Counted from the first letter of the stretch, positions 33,001 to 42,992 are shown. The stretch is 64,000 bases of DNA from Vaginimicrobium propionicum (GCF_900155645.1 NZ_LT706985.1:1350051-1414050); one strand, 5' to 3'. Translations and numbers: made by a program. The notes: generated by a model from the sequence alone, not told the origin.

Positions 33001-34506
33001 AATGTCTCCCATATCCGCGCCCTCTTTTTGGGCTTGTTTAACGGACGAATTCATGAAAACCGTGCACCTAGAACCCAAATCAACTGGTGCTTTCGATGAA
33101 CACCCGCGTTGCGCAAAGTCGATAATGTCGGTGTTCATGGTTTGGGCGAAAGTCTGTAGGAATGACCCACACCCGGACGAGCAGGCTTCGTTAACCGAGA
33201 TGGAATCTACGGCGTCATTGCGGATTTTCAGATATTTCATATCCTGGCCACCAATGTCAATGACGGCACTGACTTGCGGATTCAGCGCTTTCGCTGCCCG
33301 AAAATGAGCCATCGTCTCAATTTCCCCGTCATCAGCGTGCAGGGCTGCTTTCACCAGCTCTTCCCCGTAACCGGTCACACACGAGCGCGCCAAATAGGCG
33401 CTCTTAGGCAGTGAAGAAAATACTTCTTTAGCTATTCGGACGGCGGCTTTTGTCGGGTCTCCCTCATTAGAGGCATAAGTGTGGTGGACGATTTGACCGG
33501 ATTCGTCGAGCAACACAGATTTTATCGTCGTCGAACCAGCATCGATACCCAGCCAAACTGGCCCGCTAACTTCGGCAATGTTGCCAAACTCGACGCGCGG
33601 GCTGGAGTGGCGCTGATCAAATTCGGCTCGCTCGTTTTCGTCGATAAATAGCGGGCGCATGGTGTGGGTGGCCACACCCGCGTCGTTGGCATTTGCTAGC
33701 TCGGCAGCTAAATGCGTCAACGACAAAGCTGGTCCGGTAGCCAAATATGCTGCCCCAATAGCCACATAAAGCTGGCCATTTTCCGGAGTTATGAAGTCGT
33801 CTACGTTCGTACCCAAACCTCGTTTGAATGCCGAGCGCAGCTCGGGCAAGAAATGCAAGGGGCCGCCTAAGAAAATGACGGTGCCGCGAATTGGACGCCC
33901 ACACGCCAGGCCGGCGACTGTCTGAGTAGCTACGGCTTGAAATACTGACGCTGCAATATCTTCGTGAGCTGCCCCTTGGTTTAGCAACGGCTGGATATCG
34001 GTTTTCGCAAACACCCCGCAACGAGAAGCGATCGGGTACAGGTGCTGATAATTGGCAGCCAGCTCGTTCATTTGGCCGGCATCCACTTTCATCAAAGTGG
34101 CCATCTGGTCAATGAAAGCGCCCGTGCCACCTGCACATGTGCCATTCATTCGCTGTTCGACAGTGGGGTGTAGATAGGTGATTTTGGCGTCTTCACCACC
34201 TAGCTCAATGATGACGTCAGCTTCGGGATTAAGTCGTTCAATAGCTTCGGTGGCGGCGATAACCTCTTGGACGAATTGGACGCCCATCAACTTGGCAACC
34301 CCAAGACCACCCGAGCCGGTCATAGCGATTTTGACGGCTTCATCAGGGAACTTGGCTTTAACGTCTGCCAATAATCTGGTCAACTCCCCACGCACATCAG
34401 CGTGATGGCGTCGATAGTCGGCGAAAACAATCTTGTCTGCGTCCATGACAACGGCTTTCACCGTGGTGGAACCAACGTCCAGACCCAGCGAAAGAATGTT
34501 CGACAT
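30079..34506 (-). CDS. Giant acyl-CoA dehydratase activase (two activase domains, DUF2229, HgdB-like)
   Basis: 1475 residues from ATG 34506; the longer start at 34545 has no site. Order: activase 1 (ASKHA ATPase: LGLDVGSTTVKAV near residue 7; cluster-binding Cys in NGTCAGGTGAF and ASRCGVF); activase 2 from about 320 (LGIDAGSTTIKSV; NEACSSGCGSF; GSRCTVF); DUF2229 from about 660 (GIPRALGMYEDYPLW; VCYPAKLAHGH); then an HgdB/BcrC-like part (GRPYHVDPEINHG; GCGVDAITTDQ; CYPAIMVIGQ). Activases are ATP-driven one-electron donors for 2-hydroxyacyl-CoA dehydratases. No dehydratase subunits lie next to it, so the electron acceptor is unknown. Confidence 0.92.
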   Translation of the reverse strand: MSNILSLGLDVGSTTVKAVVMDADKIVFADYRRHHADVRGELTRLLADVKAKFPDEAVKIAMTGSGGLGVAKLMGVQFVQEVIAATEAIERLNPEADVIIELGGEDAKITYLHPTVEQRMNGTCAGGTGAFIDQMATLMKVDAGQMNELAANYQHLYPIASRCGVFAKTDIQPLLNQGAAHEDIAASVFQAVATQTVAGLACGRPIRGTVIFLGGPLHFLPELRSAFKRGLGTNVDDFITPENGQLYVAIGAAYLATGPALSLTHLAAELANANDAGVATHTMRPLFIDENERAEFDQRHSSPRVEFGNIAEVSGPVWLGIDAGSTTIKSVLLDESGQIVHHTYASNEGDPTKAAVRIAKEVFSSLPKSAYLARSCVTGYGEELVKAALHADDGEIETMAHFRAAKALNPQVSAVIDIGGQDMKYLKIRNDAVDSISVNEACSSGCGSFLQTFAQTMNTDIIDFAQRGCSSKAPVDLGSRCTVFMNSSVKQAQKEGADMGDISAGLSYSVVRNALYKVMKLRDTAELGDHVVVQGGTFLNDAVLRAFELLTGVNVTRPNIAGLMGAYGAALTARNHWVVGQVSAMVSRDLDGFSVESAQRVCKLCQNHCKLTITRFDDGSRHVSGNRCERGASLEAKPAKIATPNLYDYKYKRIFGYRRLTDKAATRGEIGIPRALGMYEDYPLWFTILTKLGFKVMVSSRSSHELFAEGMESIPSENVCYPAKLAHGHIEWLLNKGVTTIFMPCVNYERKQFSDADNNFNCPIVAFYPQVLAKNMERLQDEGVRFLDPFVNLDNPDKLAERLVEIFADWDVNLAEAKAAVAAGYEELAQVAADIKAEGDRAIQYARERGMRIIVLAGRPYHVDPEINHGIPQVINSLGMVVLSEDALTSGLDSSTLPRPLRVRDQWVYHTRLYEAANIVANEADMSLVQLNSFGCGVDAITTDQVQEILEREGDVYTVLKIDEVSNLGAAKIRLRSLQAATAERRWVRPSQDVDTTGNWPVFGVAERKTHTVYAPQMSPIHFRMLGPIFKRSGMNVEVLEHASREDIEVGLKYVHNDACYPAIMVIGQLINKFISGEGDPDKSTVAITQTGGMCRATNYLGLLRKGLSDAGFGQVPVLAISAQGLEQNPGFKMNVGMLHRAIQALVLGDLLQNVLLRVRPYERDENSAMNLYRRWDAITQEFFENNGFSSTLGRRVGYTWLVKNIVKEFDELPLLDIARKPRVGVVGEILVKFQPDANNDAVRVIEEEGCEAVLPGLSGFFLQTMATGDFQRENFGTGTPMGRFAKKFGIWLIEQYEKPMRNALRATGGKFDVPAKITQLRSWAEEVLSVGTQAGEGWLLCGEIIELIKHQVPNVICAQPFACLPNHVIGRGMFKQVRKLYPQANLVSIDYDPGASEVNQLNRIKLMIATAHKMAGTSATLADWSDADEFESRETREFIQAGVGAGEVSERAANAMRKLNIIPVTDLKLPADES

Positions 34507-34640
34507 ATCACTACCTACCCTTAAGAGTCGGTGACGCTTAGCCACAACTCAACAGAACGACCATTCTGTATTAGGCAGTCTACCTTGCCTTGGCCCAAAA
34601 TCTACTTTGGTCAAACTTCGTTGCTCGATAGGATGAATCA

Positions 34641-35207
34641 GTGCCTAAATCCTCAACGCCAGCTAGGCAGGCGATAATTAACGCCACCGCAGAGTTAATT
34701 TGCGCCCATGGAGTAACCGGCACCACTATTTCTCAAATCATAAAATCGTCTGGGACTAGCGTCGGCGCTATTTATCACCATTTCGCCAACCGCAATCAAG
34801 TTGTTGCAGAGGTTGCACGTCAAGCTATCTCATGGCCCTTGAGCAGTTTGGCTGCCTACAGATGTAACCCGCGTTCCCCTGAGGAGTTACTCGGCTTCGC
34901 CATTGACGCTTTGCGTTCAGCTCCAGAAGTTGGCGACTTATTGATTCAACTAGGGGCTGGCGCGGCCACTGATGATGAGCTGGGTCAGTTACTACGCCAA
35001 GAATTCGTCCAATTGCGGGTTGGGTTAGAGGACACCATGAACGCCTGGGCGCGCATCAACAATATCTCTCCCAAGCTACTTGCTGGACGCGCCCAGCTGC
35101 TAGTCGGATTGGCTTTAGGGTTCGTTTCTCAACGACGTTTGCTAAGCAATTTTGACGAGGATGCTTATCTGCGTTCTGCTACCGCTGCAATGAAAGTTGC
35201 CTCCTAA
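34641..35207 (+). CDS. TetR-family transcriptional regulator
   Basis: 188 residues from GTG 34641. N-terminal helix-turn-helix: ELICAHGVTGTTISQIIKSS then SVGAIYHHFANRNQVV, the TetR fingerprint. The C-terminal ligand part is all helical with a conserved 'LLIQLGAGAATDDEL' region. It is divergent from the dehydratase activase (135 bases between starts), so it may control it; the S1 protease follows 70 bases downstream. Confidence 0.9.
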   Translation: MPKSSTPARQAIINATAELICAHGVTGTTISQIIKSSGTSVGAIYHHFANRNQVVAEVARQAISWPLSSLAAYRCNPRSPEELLGFAIDALRSAPEVGDLLIQLGAGAATDDELGQLLRQEFVQLRVGLEDTMNAWARINNISPKLLAGRAQLLVGLALGFVSQRRLLSNFDEDAYLRSATAAMKVAS

Positions 35208-35277
35208 AATGGTCATTACTTTCACAGCTTCCTCACAAGTTAGCTAATAGTTATCTACAGATTCGCGTGTTTTTATT

Positions 35278-36501
35278 ATGGTCATGAACACATCGCAGCA
35301 ATATCCGCAAGGCACACCGAAATTCACAATGCCTAGTTCAGCTGTCCCGACCAGTGTTGGAGCCACTGCCGCTAGACCAAAAAAGAAGAATCGTGGCCTA
35401 ATGGCGGCTTTAATTGCTATCGGCGCTGCGGCCGGGCTTGTCGTCCAAGCAACGTTTTTTACTAACTTGGTTGATTTTGCCAGTTCTGCCTTGAATCGCT
35501 CATCTCAAATTCAGCAAGCTGAGCCGGCAGAACAAAACCCGTGGGGGCAAGCTGGAAACCCTGGCATTCAAGAGCAGCAGAGTGAAGGCAATTCCAAGCT
35601 CGCCAACGCGAAACAATCTAAAGGGGTCGCATTCATTGACGCTTCAGGGCCAAATCTGAAAGGTGCTGGCACTGGAATGGTCGTCAAATCTGATGGGACG
35701 ATATTGACGAATTACCACGTCATTGAAGGCTCTACCGATATTCGAGTGACGTTAGCCTCCAATGGGCAGAGCTACCAAGCGAAGGTATTGGGACGCGACC
35801 CTGTAAATGACGTAGCCGTGCTGAAAATTGAGGCATCCGGATTAGAGACTGTTAAAACTGCTTCTGATGGCGTAAAGGTTGGCGAGCAAGTCACCACCGT
35901 CGGCAACGCTAACGGCGAAGGCCAGCTAATCGCCAGCCAGGGCAGCGTGACTGCCGTCGGGCAACGAGTCGAGATCAGTGGTTCGGCTGGGGCGGACACG
36001 ATGGTGGGTATGATTCGCACTTCGACTGGAGCTGTTCCTGGCGATTCTGGCGGGCCCACATACAACTCGAAAAATGAGGTTGTTGGCATAACTTCGGCAG
36101 GGTCTTCAACCAATACGACTAGCGCTCAAACAACTAGCTTCGTCATCCCCATTAACTATGCGATGGACGTAGTGAACCAGATACTTTCAGGAAAAACTTC
36201 GGGGTCAGTGACAACACAGGCAAAGCCCCTACTTGGGGTGACTGTCTCGCCAGCAATCAGCGAATCTGGGCAGCGGATGGGTGCCCTAGTTCGCGAGGTG
36301 AGCGGGCCGGCAGCGGACGCGGGGATTCCTACCTCTGGCGTTATCGTCTCGATAGCCGGGCAGCAGGTGAAAGAGGTATCGGACGTCACCGCAATCTTGG
36401 CCACCCATCACCCGGGTGACAAGGTTCGCGTCCAAGTTTTAACGGAATCTCCGACACCAAAGGATTATGAAGTTGTTTTGGGAGAGAATGAAGTAAACTA
36501 A
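35278..36501 (+). CDS. Membrane-anchored trypsin-like serine protease with PDZ domain (HtrA/DegP type)
   Basis: 407 residues (a second Met is at 35284). A Thr/Pro-rich cytoplasmic start, an uncleaved anchor (about 41-62), and a Gln/Pro linker precede the S1C domain: His147 in LTNYHVI, Asp178 in VNDVAVLKI, Ser257 in GAVPGDSGGP. One PDZ domain follows (about 310-405: LLGVTVSPAISESGQ, ASDAGIPTSGVIVSIAGQ-like). HtrA proteins trim or chaperone misfolded envelope proteins. Terminator hairpin at 36517-36557. Confidence 0.93.
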   Translation: MVMNTSQQYPQGTPKFTMPSSAVPTSVGATAARPKKKNRGLMAALIAIGAAAGLVVQATFFTNLVDFASSALNRSSQIQQAEPAEQNPWGQAGNPGIQEQQSEGNSKLANAKQSKGVAFIDASGPNLKGAGTGMVVKSDGTILTNYHVIEGSTDIRVTLASNGQSYQAKVLGRDPVNDVAVLKIEASGLETVKTASDGVKVGEQVTTVGNANGEGQLIASQGSVTAVGQRVEISGSAGADTMVGMIRTSTGAVPGDSGGPTYNSKNEVVGITSAGSSTNTTSAQTTSFVIPINYAMDVVNQILSGKTSGSVTTQAKPLLGVTVSPAISESGQRMGALVREVSGPAADAGIPTSGVIVSIAGQQVKEVSDVTAILATHHPGDKVRVQVLTESPTPKDYEVVLGENEVN

Positions 36502-36516
36502 CGAACATAACAACTT

Positions 36517-36557
36517 GCCTCGCAGCCGCATTTCCCCCCTCTTTTAGGCTGCGAGGC
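36517..36557 (+). terminator. Hairpin between the protease and the fic gene
   Basis: Perfect 11-bp arms GCCTCGCAGCC/GGCTGCGAGGC around a T/C-rich loop. It lies 16 bases after the protease stop and 25 bases before the convergent fic stop, so it can serve both strands. Confidence 0.75.
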
Positions 36558-36581
36558 CTCTCCCTTTAAGGATTCATCGTG

Positions 36582-37865
36582 TTACCCTCGCCGCGACGGT
36601 ACTGATCGAGTGGGAGAACTCACTCGCGTATCAAACCTCGTGCTCGCCAATGCTCGCTCAGCGATATTCAAAATGTCTAAAATCTCGTCCGCCCGGTAGT
36701 AGGTTCGCCGTTTTGATTTGTTGGTTGAAAGAATCCCGGCCTCGGTCAGCTCGTCTAGGGCTTTACCAGCCGCCACATGCGAAATCTTGTATATACGTTG
36801 CGCAGTTAATGCGCTAAGAACGGGAGTGGCTGGCAACCCGTCGAGAATCACGGCGACTGCAGAATTCGCGCGCGGCTGGCGAGCCATACCTTTTGATTCG
36901 CGGTATTGACTGACCCGCTCAACCCAGGACGCTCGAGCAGCAGAAATGTCCGCCGCTAGCTCACTGGCTTGCGTGCACGAGGCGAGTATCGCCTCTGCGA
37001 ATACTTCAATCCAGTAGGAGCGAGCACTGTGGAATGCAGAACTGCCAACCTGACCGTCATATCGATATGCCGACAATCCCTGGACATACCTTTGCGAGAA
37101 CGTGGCAAGAACCATAGACACCGGCAAAATAGCGGACCGGACTAGCCCTCTGCGCGCTAACACGACATAAATCAAAGCCCGGCCAACTCGGCCATTGCCG
37201 TCGATAAAAGGATGGATCGTCTCGAACTGCGCATGAACAATGGCCGCCTGCACGAGAGCCGAATGTGTTGCAGTATTCATATAAGCCACTAAATCTTCTA
37301 GATACTCTTCAACTCGCTCTGGCTGCGGTGGCACAAACTCGGCGTCCAAGGGACTGTAGCTGTTGCCTCCAATCCAATTTTGGACGGTTCTAATGTCTTG
37401 CTTTGGTAGTTCGTCCGACAACAACGCCTTTTGCATTTCGACAAGATGCTCGACGCTAACAGATTCGGCGTCAATAATTGTCGTCCGGGCGCGTTCCAAA
37501 ATCGTCATGTTATTAGCAACTAATTTTGCCTGTTGGGAAGCCGTAGCCTCAGACTCAACGCCAGATAGTTCCGCCATCGCGACTTGGCGTCCGGACGGAG
37601 CAATACCCTCAATCAGACTTGACGCGATGGCCTCCGAACGAAGCAAGAATCGCGATATCCCAGATAAATCCTTTTCATGCTCGTTAAGACGGACGACAGC
37701 GGCTTCAGCCTTAGCAATCTTTTTTCCCAGCTCGGGGGGAATCTTCAGCGGTGCATCAGCAATTTTGTCGGGTAAATAAGCCAGATAGCGTCCTGGGCGC
37801 CGATACTTTTTTGGCAAGCCGGAGAAAAACTGCGGCTGCCACATCAGCTCTTGCCAACCTGCCAT
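36582..37865 (-). CDS. Fic-domain protein with inhibitory helix and C-terminal winged helix
   Basis: 427 residues. Inhibitory motif SSLIEG at 82-87 (type S/T-x-x-x-E-G/N) precedes the Fic core; catalytic HPFIDGNGRVGR lies at 218-229 with His, Asp and Arg intact. The Fic_N part is N-terminal, and a winged-helix (about 340-400: LTAQRIYKISHVAAGKALDEL) ends the protein. Class II Fic proteins AMPylate targets when the inhibitory Glu is displaced. A palindrome in its own promoter suggests autoregulation by the winged helix. Confidence 0.93.
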   Translation of the reverse strand: MAGWQELMWQPQFFSGLPKKYRRPGRYLAYLPDKIADAPLKIPPELGKKIAKAEAAVVRLNEHEKDLSGISRFLLRSEAIASSLIEGIAPSGRQVAMAELSGVESEATASQQAKLVANNMTILERARTTIIDAESVSVEHLVEMQKALLSDELPKQDIRTVQNWIGGNSYSPLDAEFVPPQPERVEEYLEDLVAYMNTATHSALVQAAIVHAQFETIHPFIDGNGRVGRALIYVVLARRGLVRSAILPVSMVLATFSQRYVQGLSAYRYDGQVGSSAFHSARSYWIEVFAEAILASCTQASELAADISAARASWVERVSQYRESKGMARQPRANSAVAVILDGLPATPVLSALTAQRIYKISHVAAGKALDELTEAGILSTNKSKRRTYYRADEILDILNIAERALASTRFDTRVSSPTRSVPSRRG

Positions 37866-37900
37866 AGTTACGGCCTAACCTTTCACGAAAACCAGTTATA

Positions 37901-37925
37901 TGTAACGTTAGCTTCTAACATTACA
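37901..37925 (-). promoter_or_regulatory. Palindromic operator candidate upstream of fic
   Basis: TGTAACGTTAG and CTAACATTACA are 11-base arms (10 of 11 symmetric) around CTT, starting 36 bases upstream of the fic start codon. Arms and spacing fit a dimeric repressor site; the Fic C-terminal winged helix is the natural candidate. Confidence 0.6.
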
Positions 37926-37966
37926 TAACACATCGGGTAACGCCGGATTAGTCGATTAGCGGGGCG

Positions 37967-38064
37967 CTAATCTGTCAAAAAATCATGTTTTGCCCGAAAA
38001 TTGTTAGATTAGGCGCCCGCTAATCTAACAAAAAATGGGTTTTACCCGAGTTTTGACAGATTAG
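37967..38064. repeat. Nested double palindrome
   Basis: Four copies of CTAATCTRWCAAAA-like words occur in about 98 bases: two direct and two inverted, giving two adjacent hairpins whose outer arms (CTAATCTGTCAAAA...TTTTGACAGATTAG) and inner arms (TTGTTAGATTAG...CTAATCTAACAA) also pair with each other, with GCGCCCG at the very centre. Nothing is encoded here; it could be a cluster of operator sites or a small repeat element. Confidence 0.7.
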
Positions 38065-38230
38065 ATACTTTCAAATCCGCCAAGACCCACTTCGCGCGTT
38101 TGTCTAGCGATCCGGCCGGTGGTGCGTCGGCGTGGGATACCGAACTTGCCGTAAGTCATTGCCAGACTATTGTTTAGGTATACCGTCGGAGAGTTAGCAG
38201 GCGGTCTCCCACTTCCCCAGGAGGCAAACG

Positions 38231-38386
38231 ATGGGCAAGCACGTAAAGAACATCGTGGTGATAATTATCGTCGCGTTCGTGCTCTTCAACCTATTCACCA
38301 ATCCGGACGGCTCCGCCGAAGCGGTACGCACCGTCGCCGGTTGGCTGAACTCTGTCATCGAATTTTTCTCTAACCTAGTCAGCTAG
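38231..38386 (+). CDS. 51-residue single-span membrane peptide
   Basis: Translated from ATG 38231 after a textbook AGGAGG (38219-38224): MGKHVKNIVVIIIVAFVLFN, then LFTNPDGSAEAVRTVAGWLN and SVIEFFSNLVS. One membrane helix (8-24), a short acidic loop and an amphipathic C-terminal helix. It ends 7 bases before the PH-domain gene, so both share an mRNA. Too short for most callers; the strong ribosome site and conserved-looking layout support it. Function unknown. Confidence 0.8.
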   Translation: MGKHVKNIVVIIIVAFVLFNLFTNPDGSAEAVRTVAGWLNSVIEFFSNLVS

Positions 38387-38392
38387 ATATAA

Positions 38393-38923
38393 ATGGGCAT
38401 CTTTGACCCGAATGTTTCCCGGTATCTGCTCGATGATGAAAACGAGCTGCTGGTTGACGAAATAAGACGCCACTGGGTGACCCGAACACCGGCAGTGTTA
38501 CTTATTCTGCTTGGCGCGGTAGCCGCCGGCCTGGTGCCGGGAGCCGGAAGTTATTGGTTCATCCCAACAATCGCCGCAGCATTAATTTTTGGGCGTGGGC
38601 TTTATCTCTTAGCCAAAGAACAACTCGACAGATTCGTGGTCACAAATATGCGGGTATTTCGAGTTCACGGCGTTTTCAACCGGCATCTAGCTATCGTCCC
38701 GATTGCCAGGATCTTAGATATTTCGGTAAATCGGCCTTTTTTGGGCATGGTATTTGGCTACGGGCATTTCGTCTTTGAATCGGCTGCTCAAGAGCAGGGA
38801 CTGCGCGAGATTAAATTTGTGCCCAATATTTTGCGTCATGACCGAATAATTCAAACCATCATCGCTCGTTCTGGGGTGCGCGCTCAAGCTAATATTTCCA
38901 GCGCCGAATTAGAGGATAGCTAG
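38393..38923 (+). CDS. PH-domain (bPH2/YdbS-like) membrane protein
   Basis: 176 residues. After a short soluble start come two membrane segments (about 31-48 and 52-70) and a PH-like beta domain with FVVTNMRVFRVHGVFNRHL then IPIARILDISVNRPFLG and YGHFVFESAAQ, which is the bacterial PH2 pattern. Bacterial PH2 proteins are small envelope proteins of unknown role. It follows the small membrane peptide and precedes the glycosyltransferases. Confidence 0.82.
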   Translation: MGIFDPNVSRYLLDDENELLVDEIRRHWVTRTPAVLLILLGAVAAGLVPGAGSYWFIPTIAAALIFGRGLYLLAKEQLDRFVVTNMRVFRVHGVFNRHLAIVPIARILDISVNRPFLGMVFGYGHFVFESAAQEQGLREIKFVPNILRHDRIIQTIIARSGVRAQANISSAELEDS

Positions 38924-39010
38924 TGGCTAGTTTCTTACAGGTTTGCCCTACAGCCAGAATACGTCCTAGCGTTCCTTATATATACTGTTAAGACTCAGGC
39001 GAGGAGGCGT

Positions 39011-39682
39011 ATGAATCCCGATTCTTGGCTCGTTATCCCGTTATATAACGAGGGCTCGGTAATCGCCGACGTCATAAATAGTGCGCGTAAGACTTTCTGC
39101 AAAATCGTCTGCGTGGACGATGGCTCATCTGACGGTTCCGGCAAAATCGCCACTGACGCGGGAGCCATCGTCGTCACTCATCCAGTCAATCTGGGTCAGG
39201 GCGCAGCTTTGCAGACTGGTATCTCTTATGCCCTGGGCGATCCGGCGGCACAATATTTCGTCACCTTTGACGCAGATGGCCAGCACCGACCCGAGGATGC
39301 TGCCCGAATGGTGCAAAGGTTGCGCGATGAGCCGTTGGATGTCGTCCTAGGATCACGGTTCCTCAGCACGAAAGTAGAGGCTGGGGCGCTAAAACGCCTA
39401 GTGCTAAAGACGGCGGTACTGTTTGAACGAGCTACCACCCGCCTTAAAGTGACAGACACCCACAACGGTTTGCGTGCACTAAACCGAAAGGCCGCCGAAA
39501 CCATTCACATTCACCAAAACCGAATGGCACACGGCTCAGAGTTCTTACAGGAAATATCCCGTCACCGGCTGGCCTACGCCGAGGAGCCGGTGCAGATCAT
39601 CTACACGGAATATTCCATGGCCAAGGGGCAGTCATTATGGAATTCGGTGAACATTCTCAGCGAATTATTCTTGGATAAGTGA
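39011..39682 (+). CDS. Family 2 glycosyltransferase
   Basis: 223 residues. The GT-A fold shows VIPLYNEGSVI (about 8-18), VDDGSSDGS (about 35-43) and DADGQHRPED (88-97, the metal DxD region). It ends without membrane helices, so it is a soluble or peripheral DPM1/GtrB-like enzyme that probably loads a polyprenyl-phosphate. AGGAGG lies about 7 bases before the ATG. The next gene, DUF2304, is its usual neighbour. Confidence 0.9.
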   Translation: MNPDSWLVIPLYNEGSVIADVINSARKTFCKIVCVDDGSSDGSGKIATDAGAIVVTHPVNLGQGAALQTGISYALGDPAAQYFVTFDADGQHRPEDAARMVQRLRDEPLDVVLGSRFLSTKVEAGALKRLVLKTAVLFERATTRLKVTDTHNGLRALNRKAAETIHIHQNRMAHGSEFLQEISRHRLAYAEEPVQIIYTEYSMAKGQSLWNSVNILSELFLDK

Positions 39683-39689
39683 GCGGATT

Positions 39690-41313
<1,624 letters not shown>

Positions 41314-41326
41314 TGGCACTTCAGTA

Positions 41327-42190
41327 ATGCAGTCAATTTCAGTTTCAGAATTTCGCTCCCCTGGTAATGGTGGCGGACTGCTAGATATTTTCAAAAACGG
41401 TTTTCTGTTAAAACTGCTTGTTCGAAAAGAATTGCGGGTACGCTACCGCGGGTCGATTCTTGGAATGCTGTGGTCTTATGTGAAACCCGGCGTGCAATTC
41501 TTAGTGTTTTACTTTGCTATCGGCGTTTTTATGGGCATGAATAATGCTGTCCCAAACTTCGCGGTCTATCTTTTTTCTGGCGTGGTGGCAGCTAATTTCT
41601 TCTCCGAATCATTCGGCAATTCCACGCGCGCTATCGTGGCGAATTCTGCCTTAGTAAAGAAGATATATCTACCTCGCGAGCTTTTCTGCGTTTCTACTTT
41701 GTGGGTAGCAGCTGTACATTTCTTTCCACAGATAGCGGTGCTACTGCTAGGGGCACTGCTTATGGGTTGGCGTCCAACCCTGCTACACATCGGGGTTGGT
41801 GTGCTAGGTTTTATCATTCTGGCAATTTTCACTCTCGGCCTGGGGCTGCTGTTTAGTGCAATAAATGTCATGTTGCGCGACGCTGAAAACTTTGTGGATT
41901 TAATAACAATGGTTATTACCTGGGGATCGCCGATTCTGTATCACTGGGATTTCGTGGTGAAAGCTATTGGGGAGGGAAAAGCGTGGTTCATCTACAACAT
42001 GAACCCCATCACCCCGGTCGTAGAAATGTTCCACTACTGTTTTTGGGCTCCAACTAGAGGCGTGGATTATCAGATACCGCCGGGCATGGTGACTTTCGTC
42101 ATACTGGCAGCAGCTATCTCTGTGGCTACGCTTTTCATTGGAGAGGCCACGTTCAGACGGCTTGATGGCCGATTCGCCCAGGAGCTATAA
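41327..42190 (+). CDS. wzm: Polysaccharide ABC exporter permease (Wzm/TagG-like)
   Basis: 287 residues with six membrane segments. The segment LVRKELRVRYRGSILGMLW near 36-54 is the hallmark of Wzm/TagG permeases, followed by YVKPGVQFLVFYFAIG. It starts 14 bases after glf. It flips or exports the lipid-linked glycan made with UDP-galactofuranose, together with the next gene; similar gene pairs export galactan in mycobacteria. Confidence 0.9.
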   Translation: MQSISVSEFRSPGNGGGLLDIFKNGFLLKLLVRKELRVRYRGSILGMLWSYVKPGVQFLVFYFAIGVFMGMNNAVPNFAVYLFSGVVAANFFSESFGNSTRAIVANSALVKKIYLPRELFCVSTLWVAAVHFFPQIAVLLLGALLMGWRPTLLHIGVGVLGFIILAIFTLGLGLLFSAINVMLRDAENFVDLITMVITWGSPILYHWDFVVKAIGEGKAWFIYNMNPITPVVEMFHYCFWAPTRGVDYQIPPGMVTFVILAAAISVATLFIGEATFRRLDGRFAQEL

Positions 42191-42193
42191 ATC

Positions 42194-42937
42194 ATGGTTG
42201 AGCCACTAACTGATAGCACCTGCGTAATAGTTGATCACCTCACGAAACGTTTTAAGATTCGCCATACTCATTCCCTAAAAGAATTCGTGGTGGCGAAAAT
42301 GAGTGGCAAACGCGAGGCTCAGTCGGAGCGTTTTACTGCTTTAGACGATATCAATTTGCGGATTAGTGATGGCGAAACTGTTGCCTTATTAGGTTTTAAT
42401 GGTTCGGGAAAATCGACGCTACTCAAGTTGATATCCGGGGTCATGAAGCCGGACGAGGGAAGCATTTTGGCGCGCGGAAAACTCGCTGGGTTGATTGAAG
42501 TTGGCGCTGGTTTCCACCCTGATTTAACAGGGCGCGAAAACGTTTTCTTAAACGGCGCAATTCTAGGTATGACAGAAAAACAAATCGAGGACAGTTTCGA
42601 CGACATCGTTGATTTCAGCGAAATTCGAGACTTTATCGACACCGAAGTTAAGTTCTATTCCTCGGGAATGTTTTTGCGGTTAGCCTTCTCGGTCGCTGTA
42701 CACACGGATCCTGACGTTTTCTTAGTGGATGAGATTTTGTCAGTTGGAGACGAACCTTTCCAGAAGAAATGCTTAAACCGAATTCACGAACTAAGAGAAT
42801 CTGGCAAGGCATTAGTGATCGTCAGCCACAACCTAGATATGATTAGCGAATTGTGTGACCGTGGCGTTGTGCTGGAACGCGGCAAAATCATTCACGATGG
42901 GGCAATCGACGAAGCGGTAGCTAAACTTCGCGGCTAA
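42194..42937 (+). CDS. wzt: Polysaccharide ABC exporter ATPase (Wzt-like, no carbohydrate-binding tail)
   Basis: 247 residues. Walker A GFNGSGKST (about 65-73), signature YSSGMFLRLAF (variant of LSGGQ typical of Wzt/TagH), and Walker B VFLVDEILSVGD. The protein ends directly after the ABC domain, so it lacks the C-terminal sugar-chain-length domain of many Wzt proteins, implying export not tied to a terminal cap. Start 4 bases after wzm. Terminator at 42993. Confidence 0.9.
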   Translation: MVEPLTDSTCVIVDHLTKRFKIRHTHSLKEFVVAKMSGKREAQSERFTALDDINLRISDGETVALLGFNGSGKSTLLKLISGVMKPDEGSILARGKLAGLIEVGAGFHPDLTGRENVFLNGAILGMTEKQIEDSFDDIVDFSEIRDFIDTEVKFYSSGMFLRLAFSVAVHTDPDVFLVDEILSVGDEPFQKKCLNRIHELRESGKALVIVSHNLDMISELCDRGVVLERGKIIHDGAIDEAVAKLRG

Positions 42938-42992
42938 CCCTTCAAAAAGAAGTCCCTGGCTATGAGCTGGTAATTCTGCAACTAATTCACAG

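Noticed and set aside
35772-36404. Minus-strand frames inside the HtrA-type protease gene
   Set aside because: Antisense shadows of a well supported gene with catalytic residues in frame.
37982-38064. CRISPR-like repeat
   Set aside because: Only four words in inverted as well as direct order and no regular spacers; it is a nested palindrome.
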